NCBI RefSeq assembly: GCF_000485595.1
Contig: NW_014579185.1
Location: forward strand, 1 to 23,848
Length of the DNA: 23,848 nt
Direction: 5' to 3'
From: Priapulus caudatus
Lineage: Eukaryota; Priapulida; Priapulimorpha; Priapulimorphida; Priapulidae
Part shown: positions 19,842 to 23,848 of the stretch, piece after piece
Layout of the letters: each line of letters opens with the position of its first letter
Numbering within the stretch: the stretch's first letter is position 1
Translations under genes and position numbers: made by a program
Notes under the pieces: generated by a model
Databases searched by the model: none
What the model was told of the DNA's origin: nothing
The model's input: the letters and a program-made list of their open reading frames with translations, nothing else

Positions 19842-19930
19842 AACCAGAATAGCGCAGTCGCGTCAGGTTATAGGCGCCCGAAGTTGTCTTCTTTGAGGTG
19901 GTGGTTCGAATCCATCTGTTTATTATTTTT
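19842..19930 (+). tRNA. tRNA-like sequence (SINE head or damaged tRNA)
   Basis: A tagcgcagtcg A-box-like segment and a perfect B-box core, GGTTCGAATCC, are present. GGTGG and CCATC form a T-stem around TTCGAAT. AACCAGA near the start pairs with tctgtt at the end if one base is lost. The D-arm is short and the anticodon arm unclear, so no amino acid is assigned. T-rich sequence follows, suiting a Pol III terminator. Either a tRNA-derived SINE or a tRNA hurt by sequence errors. Confidence 0.4.
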
Positions 19931-20023
19931 ATTTTTCTAATTTGTTTCTATTCTTGTATCAATTTTAACTATTTTTGTGTATTAGTGTTAGCTGTTAGTA
20001 TTAGTGGTTAATTTAAATTTAAT

Positions 20024-20190
20024 TAGGGTTTAGGTCGTGTAGGGTTAGGCGTTACTGGTTAGGGTTAGGTTAGATTAGCGTTAGGGTTAAGGGTTAATGC
20101 GGCTTAGCCGCGCTTTAGGGGTTAGGGTTAGGATGTTAGAGCGTTAGGTTAGGGTTAAGCCGGTTAGGCGTTTGAAGGTTAGGGTTAAGC
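20024..20190 (+). repeat. degenerate TTAGGG-type array
   Basis: Many gttaggg units with extra or missing bases. It resembles an interstitial telomere-like tract read with low accuracy. Confidence 0.7.
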
Positions 20191-20688
20191 ACCAGCAGCT
20201 GATGGCTGTATGCATGTCACTTTACTTCGCCGAGATAGCGAAGTTTCAGTGCCGTGATTGTACCTACTGACGTTCCGCGACATTTCGATTGGCGATGGAC
20301 AAACATATATCACCGTTGTGAGTAATAAGGCGAATACTCGAGTTGACGCCGACAAACACGCTGGGGCCTTGAACCACTCCTGATTTACTTCAGTCTGACA
20401 GTGGACCTACTGTTAGTCACAGCAGCTCTCCGCACTAACGACCTATGCGCGATGCAAGCCGACAAAGAAACTATGCAGTCTCTATTGTACGCTACGGCCT
20501 GCGCCATTAATACGTTTATCCTAGCTTATCAACGAAACCGCTGGTGACCTCAGACGAAACACGATACGATATTCATACTGGCAAAAGCGTATTAGCTTAG
20601 GGATGCCTACAGCTTGTTGCTCCAGGCGCCTCCTTACGTACTCTACGAACAGATTCACAACACTAATCTGATCGATCTGCCGCCAATG
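20191..20688. other. no gene recognised
   Basis: Mixed sequence. The 80-codon minus-strand frame at 20521 has no recognised features. Confidence 0.4.
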
Positions 20689-20918
20689 TAAGGCCGTTGC
20701 ATCCTTACGTCGGTCTGCGTGTACCTGGTCGTTTTTTTCTGCGTAGCAATGAAGCCCACCCAATCAGGTTTGTCCCAGGCTGGTCGGCTTATAGTATCAC
20801 GGCAGCCGTGTGCCTTTTGACGTGGCTATGCCGTGGTAATTCTGATGCGCTCGCAAGCTGTAGGTCGAATCCGAGTAGAATGGCTTCGACTGCTACTAGT
20901 TAGCGGTAGACACCGTTA
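20689..20918. repeat. 0.2-kb dispersed repeat, copy 2 (longer, noisy)
   Basis: Same blocks in the same order as 17831-18038 but 230 instead of 208 bases, an inflation like that of the 4400-7240 duplicate. Confidence 0.7.
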
Positions 20919-21059
20919 CTTATAGCCCTACATACAAGACTATGTTGCATATGCTTCGATTCGGCCATGTATATGTTTCTATAACAGTCCGTGGGTGTTC
21001 GCTGACATGTCGGGTATGGCTAGCTGTGACTTCCGCTAATTATCTTGTACATAGTGCTA

Positions 21060-21195
21060 GTGCGCGCGCTGTGGCTAGTGTTGTGTGTGTGTGGTGCCAG
21101 TCAGGTGCTGTGCGCGTATGCATTGCGTGCTCTGAGCTGTAGGTGCGTGTGTGGTGTACGTGTGTGTGCGCGCCTTCATGTGTGTTTCGTGTTAG
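21060..21195 (+). repeat. GT-rich low-complexity stretch
   Basis: Interrupted TGTGTG and TGCGCG runs. Confidence 0.7.
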
Positions 21196-21591
21196 CATAG
21201 TCATGAGTAAGAATGATCTGAAAATGGCAAAATCTAATGCTTATCAAAATACAGCCTAAGACATGTAGGGTGTAGTCAGGGGGTGTTCGGTAGGGTCTCG
21301 GACGACGGGCGGGGCCCCCTCCCCCCGCTGGGCACCTAGCGAGTCAGGAGTTCCGCTCAAATGTATACAATTTCGAATTCCAAAATTAGCAACAATGAAA
21401 AGTTCTGTCGATCTTCATTATTATCCAGTATACATATATAGGTCTATGTATCATTCCCGCAGTATTGTGAGAATAAAGTGAGAAATAATTAATTTAGCAT
21501 TGTGTATTTTTAGTTTTTTAGTTTATTAGTTTTTATTTATTTTCATAAAAGTAACCGTTTCAAACCGGGTCCAAGTGACAGTCACTAAATT

Positions 21592-21659
21592 AGTTTAAAT
21601 CCTTAATTTAAACTTTTACAAATCAATGAAACCTAAATTGAGATTTAAGGATTTAAACT
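21592..21659. repeat. inverted repeat AGTTTAAATCCTTAA
   Basis: 15-bp perfect arms at 21592-21606 and 21645-21659 lie between two direct cgggtcca blocks (21566 and 21676). It is probably a small foldback element. The surrounding 21350-22040 is otherwise without a gene. Confidence 0.8.
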
Positions 21660-22044
21660 GATTTTCTCGTAAAATCGGGTCCAGAAATCAGTTATGTGGC
21701 AAAAAGTTACTCAAAAACCATTATTTCATGTCTATAAAAAATACTATTTAAAAGTGCTGGGAAATCGCACCTAGAGCCATTAAATTTTCGAAAATTTTTT
21801 GGGAGAGGACCAGACCCCTCCTTATGTGCTTCACGCTTAACGGCGCTCGCGCTGGCGGCTTTGCCGCCATTTCCTATGTTTCGATAGTATAAAGTTCCAC
21901 TGCTATTGTAATAAGAACCCCCCTCTACACACACACAACTTGTGTAGGTATGGTTGGTACGTAACAATGCGGGTGGTGTTGTAAAGTTATACACAGCATG
22001 AGGACTGGATTATACAGCAATGTAATGTCTACAATTTATGACAG

Positions 22045-22266
22045 GTTTCCATTGGAGGACGTCTTGCATATAACTACTATAGAGGTTTTCTAAACCTGGG
22101 AAAGAAAAAGAAGCAACTTCTTTCTAACCAACCGCCGACCGTACCTACCGAAATGCCGTCGAAACTGCAGGAGGTGCTAGCTAGCTTCAGCTATGTTGGC
22201 GCACTTACATCAGTTCTCGTGGAAAGGGCTGTCTTTCAGAGAAAGTACATAAAACACAACGAAAAA
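22045..22266 (+). CDS. unidentified internal exon, 74 codons
   Basis: It runs from an acaatttatgacag acceptor to a gtaggt donor, open and phase 0 at both ends. It reads VSIGGRLAYNYYRGFLNLG, a basic KKKK patch, a proline-containing stretch (SNQPPTVPTEMP), then SKLQEVLASFSYVGALTSVL and VERAVFQRKYIKHNEK. Coding quality and splice sites look good. I do not recognise the family. The AYNYYRGFL motif faintly recalls the first helix of STING's ligand-binding domain, but what follows does not match. No partner exon is certain; 23111 is a weak candidate for a following one. Confidence 0.55.
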
Positions 22267-22302
22267 GTAGGTATAACTTGTATTTTTACGCATGGCCATA
22301 TA

Positions 22303-22347
22303 ATCAAGAGCGTATTAAAAAGCTTTTCTTCTTAATACGCTCTTGAT
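22303..22347. repeat. hairpin with 16-bp perfect stem
   Basis: ATCAAGAGCGTATTAA and its exact reverse complement flank a 13-base loop. It lies just after the donor of the exon ending at 22266, so it would fold at the start of the intron. Confidence 0.9.
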
Positions 22348-22698
22348 ATAATATATAACGTACATCCATGCACTGCTAAAATGTAATACTGATAAAATAT
22401 GCTAAAGTAGTTTATCGTCCCTCCTGAACACATGCCTTTCTTATTTTTCCAAGCAATGAAACAGAACGTCAAAAGAGAATATTTTCTTACCTGGTTGGTA
22501 ATGTTATATTTGAACGTATAATGAGATAAACGTTGTTTTTCAATGTGCCGGTTTCACTGAAGCTGAATATTTGTAACCTATTTTTGCCTGTGGTTGTTGA
22601 AAGTAATTTCTCAGTAATTGCAAAATCTTCAATGCAATGTTCAATGCAAAGAACATGGCGTGATGCTCATAGGGTCTATGACATAGACTCTATGTCCT

Positions 22699-22841
22699 CC
22701 AGGGTACTGCCGAAACTAGCTGTAGTACTAGAGCCCGCGTACAGTTGCCGCTGTCCAGCGGAAACTGTACGCGGACTATAGTACTAGAGCTATGCCGGAA
22801 CGTACCCTGGATACGGTCCGGTATACCGGAACGTACCCTGG
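22699..22841. mobile_element. foldback element with CCAGGGTAC ends
   Basis: Outer CCAGGGTAC pairs with two direct copies of CCGGAACGTACCCTGG (ending 22810 and 22841). Inside, 19-base arms at 22735-22753 and 22756-22774 pair with one mismatch around a 2-base loop, extended by AGTACTA blocks. It could form a long hairpin or cruciform. Confidence 0.6.
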
Positions 22842-22855
22842 TAACTATTTGATAT

Positions 22856-22892
22856 GGTTAGGGTTAGGGTTAGGGTTAGGGTTAGGGTTAGG
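22856..22892 (+). repeat. interstitial telomeric repeat (TTAGGG)6
   Basis: About six perfect units. The metazoan telomere hexamer fits an animal genome. Confidence 0.95.
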
Positions 22893-23110
22893 AGTAGGCG
22901 TAGGCGACTCCCTAGACTCGTTAGTGGAGTAGGCGAGGTCGAGTACCGTGTCCGCAATCTAGTAGTACCGAAAAACAGGGTACTTCCGCGCAGTAAACCG
23001 CTGGACTATACCGGACGGCTCCTCCGGCTGAGCAGTGATGGCGACCAACAGCGAGCGTAGATCGTATCGGTATCGTAATCGTATATTGCGCCCACTCTTG
23101 TAATTTTCAG

Positions 23111-23218
23111 AAAGCATCACTTTCCTGTGAAGGTGCGCGAATATTCTGATGGAAATGTAAACTCTTTCATCTCAAATGCAATTTCAATAGATCATTGTAC
23201 TTCCAACATTTAAAGTCC
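23111..23218 (+). other. weak exon candidate and gene-free end
   Basis: The acceptor taattttcag at 23110 is good. One frame (KHHFPVKVREYSDGNVNSFI at its start) is open for 33 codons to a stop, but its phase does not fit the exon ending at 22266; the fitting phase stops after 12 codons. Nothing else is seen from 23220 to 23848 beyond a C-rich run at 23432-23445. Confidence 0.2.
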
Positions 23219-23848
23219 TGCTAGATGCTTCTACTTGAAAATTCCATATAGTTTTAAAAGTACAATTTCCTCCACGGTAGCTCCGAAAGCCAATTCTAAA
23301 AGGTAACCTTGGGATTGTCACCCAATGTTCCCAAGTCTTCAAAATGGAACTCCCCCGCTTTAATTTTCATATCCCCATGATCAAGGCCCAAAAAAATTCC
23401 ATAGAGTGTAAACCCAAAGTCTCTTTTTCTCTCCCCCCCCCACCCTAAAACACAATTACACGAACCGTCCCATAGTGTAACTTATTTTAAACGTTCGCTC
23501 TTTAAGATCTATCATGCATCGTCTGCATTTAACGACAAGAACAAAGAATCGCTCCCAATATAGACTGATTGAGCGTCACTAGTAAATTGCTTTAATGCCA
23601 ATAAATTATTAAAATATTAAAAATGCATTTCAATTTTAGTTTTTGCTTAGCCGCTTTCTTCCGCCCTTCGCCGCTTTCCTATCGAACACCGAGAAACTCT
23701 TTTTAGACTGCCCCCTCCCTGTTTACGCATCTTTTCCATCTTCCATTTTGAATTAAGGCGCGGTCAAAAGATAAGAATGACATACTTAATTTATATTCCT
23801 TTAAGTTTTGTCTTATGATTTTTTTTTTCAATTTTCCCAAATCTTCCC

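Noticed and set aside
17831-20918. LTR retrotransposon with the two 0.2-kb repeats as LTRs
   Set aside because: No gag, protease, reverse transcriptase or integrase frame lies between them, and no primer-binding site or clear TG..CA ends are seen.
22045-22110. STING ligand-binding helix
   Set aside because: Only a short AYNYYRGFL resemblance; the following 50 residues do not match the family.

Overview
This is eukaryotic, intron-rich, AT-rich animal DNA. The coding signal comes as short exons bounded by GT/AG, many small terminal-inverted-repeat transposons lie in the introns, and TTAGGG repeats occur. An early-branching marine invertebrate fits best, and a sponge is my leaning. That is a guess from the alpha-kinase, the integrase-like gene and the repeat style, not something the sequence proves.

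Layout. (1) 156-9827, plus strand: a split alpha-kinase (eEF2K/TRPM7/myosin-heavy-chain-kinase superfamily) gene. The fold can be followed through seven exons from the N-lobe lysine to the C-terminal zinc site. Its introns carry a Tc1/mariner-like MITE, a hAT-like MITE, a GGGGCACACG-ended MITE and a long-TIR MITE. (2) 4400-7240: not a new locus but a noisy second copy of 255-2765. It repeats the same exons, introns and transposons in the same order, about 12% longer because of scattered small insertions. This looks like uncorrected long-read sequence used as gap fill and joined at shared repeats. (3) 10261-10560: a last exon resembling the N-terminal half of the SMC5 hinge and ending in a stop. 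It is phase-compatible with the last kinase exon, so a kinase-SMC5 chimera or an SMC5 fragment are the two readings. (4) 10896-12477, minus strand: three exons of an integrase-core-type gene, N-terminal part only. It is convergent with the kinase gene. Palindromic E-box and AP-1-like sites lie between the two genes.

(5) 13200-21250: repeats with no convincing gene. They include a TIR element with a perfect 26-bp GC palindrome, a roughly 1-kb head-to-tail duplication with an N at the joint, TAG triplet runs, a poly-G tract, a 19-bp and a 24-25-bp minisatellite, a dispersed 0.2-kb repeat, a tRNA-like sequence and degenerate TTAGGG. Much of this also looks like low-accuracy sequence. (6) 21350-23848: cleaner sequence with one strong unidentified plus-strand exon (22045-22266), two hairpin structures and a short interstitial TTAGGG array.

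The kinase gene is the only gene with a clear function. No prokaryotic, viral or CRISPR system is seen. The most notable points are the alpha-kinase gene with its SMC5-hinge-like last exon, the minus-strand integrase-like fragment, and strong evidence that parts of the window are assembly artefacts.
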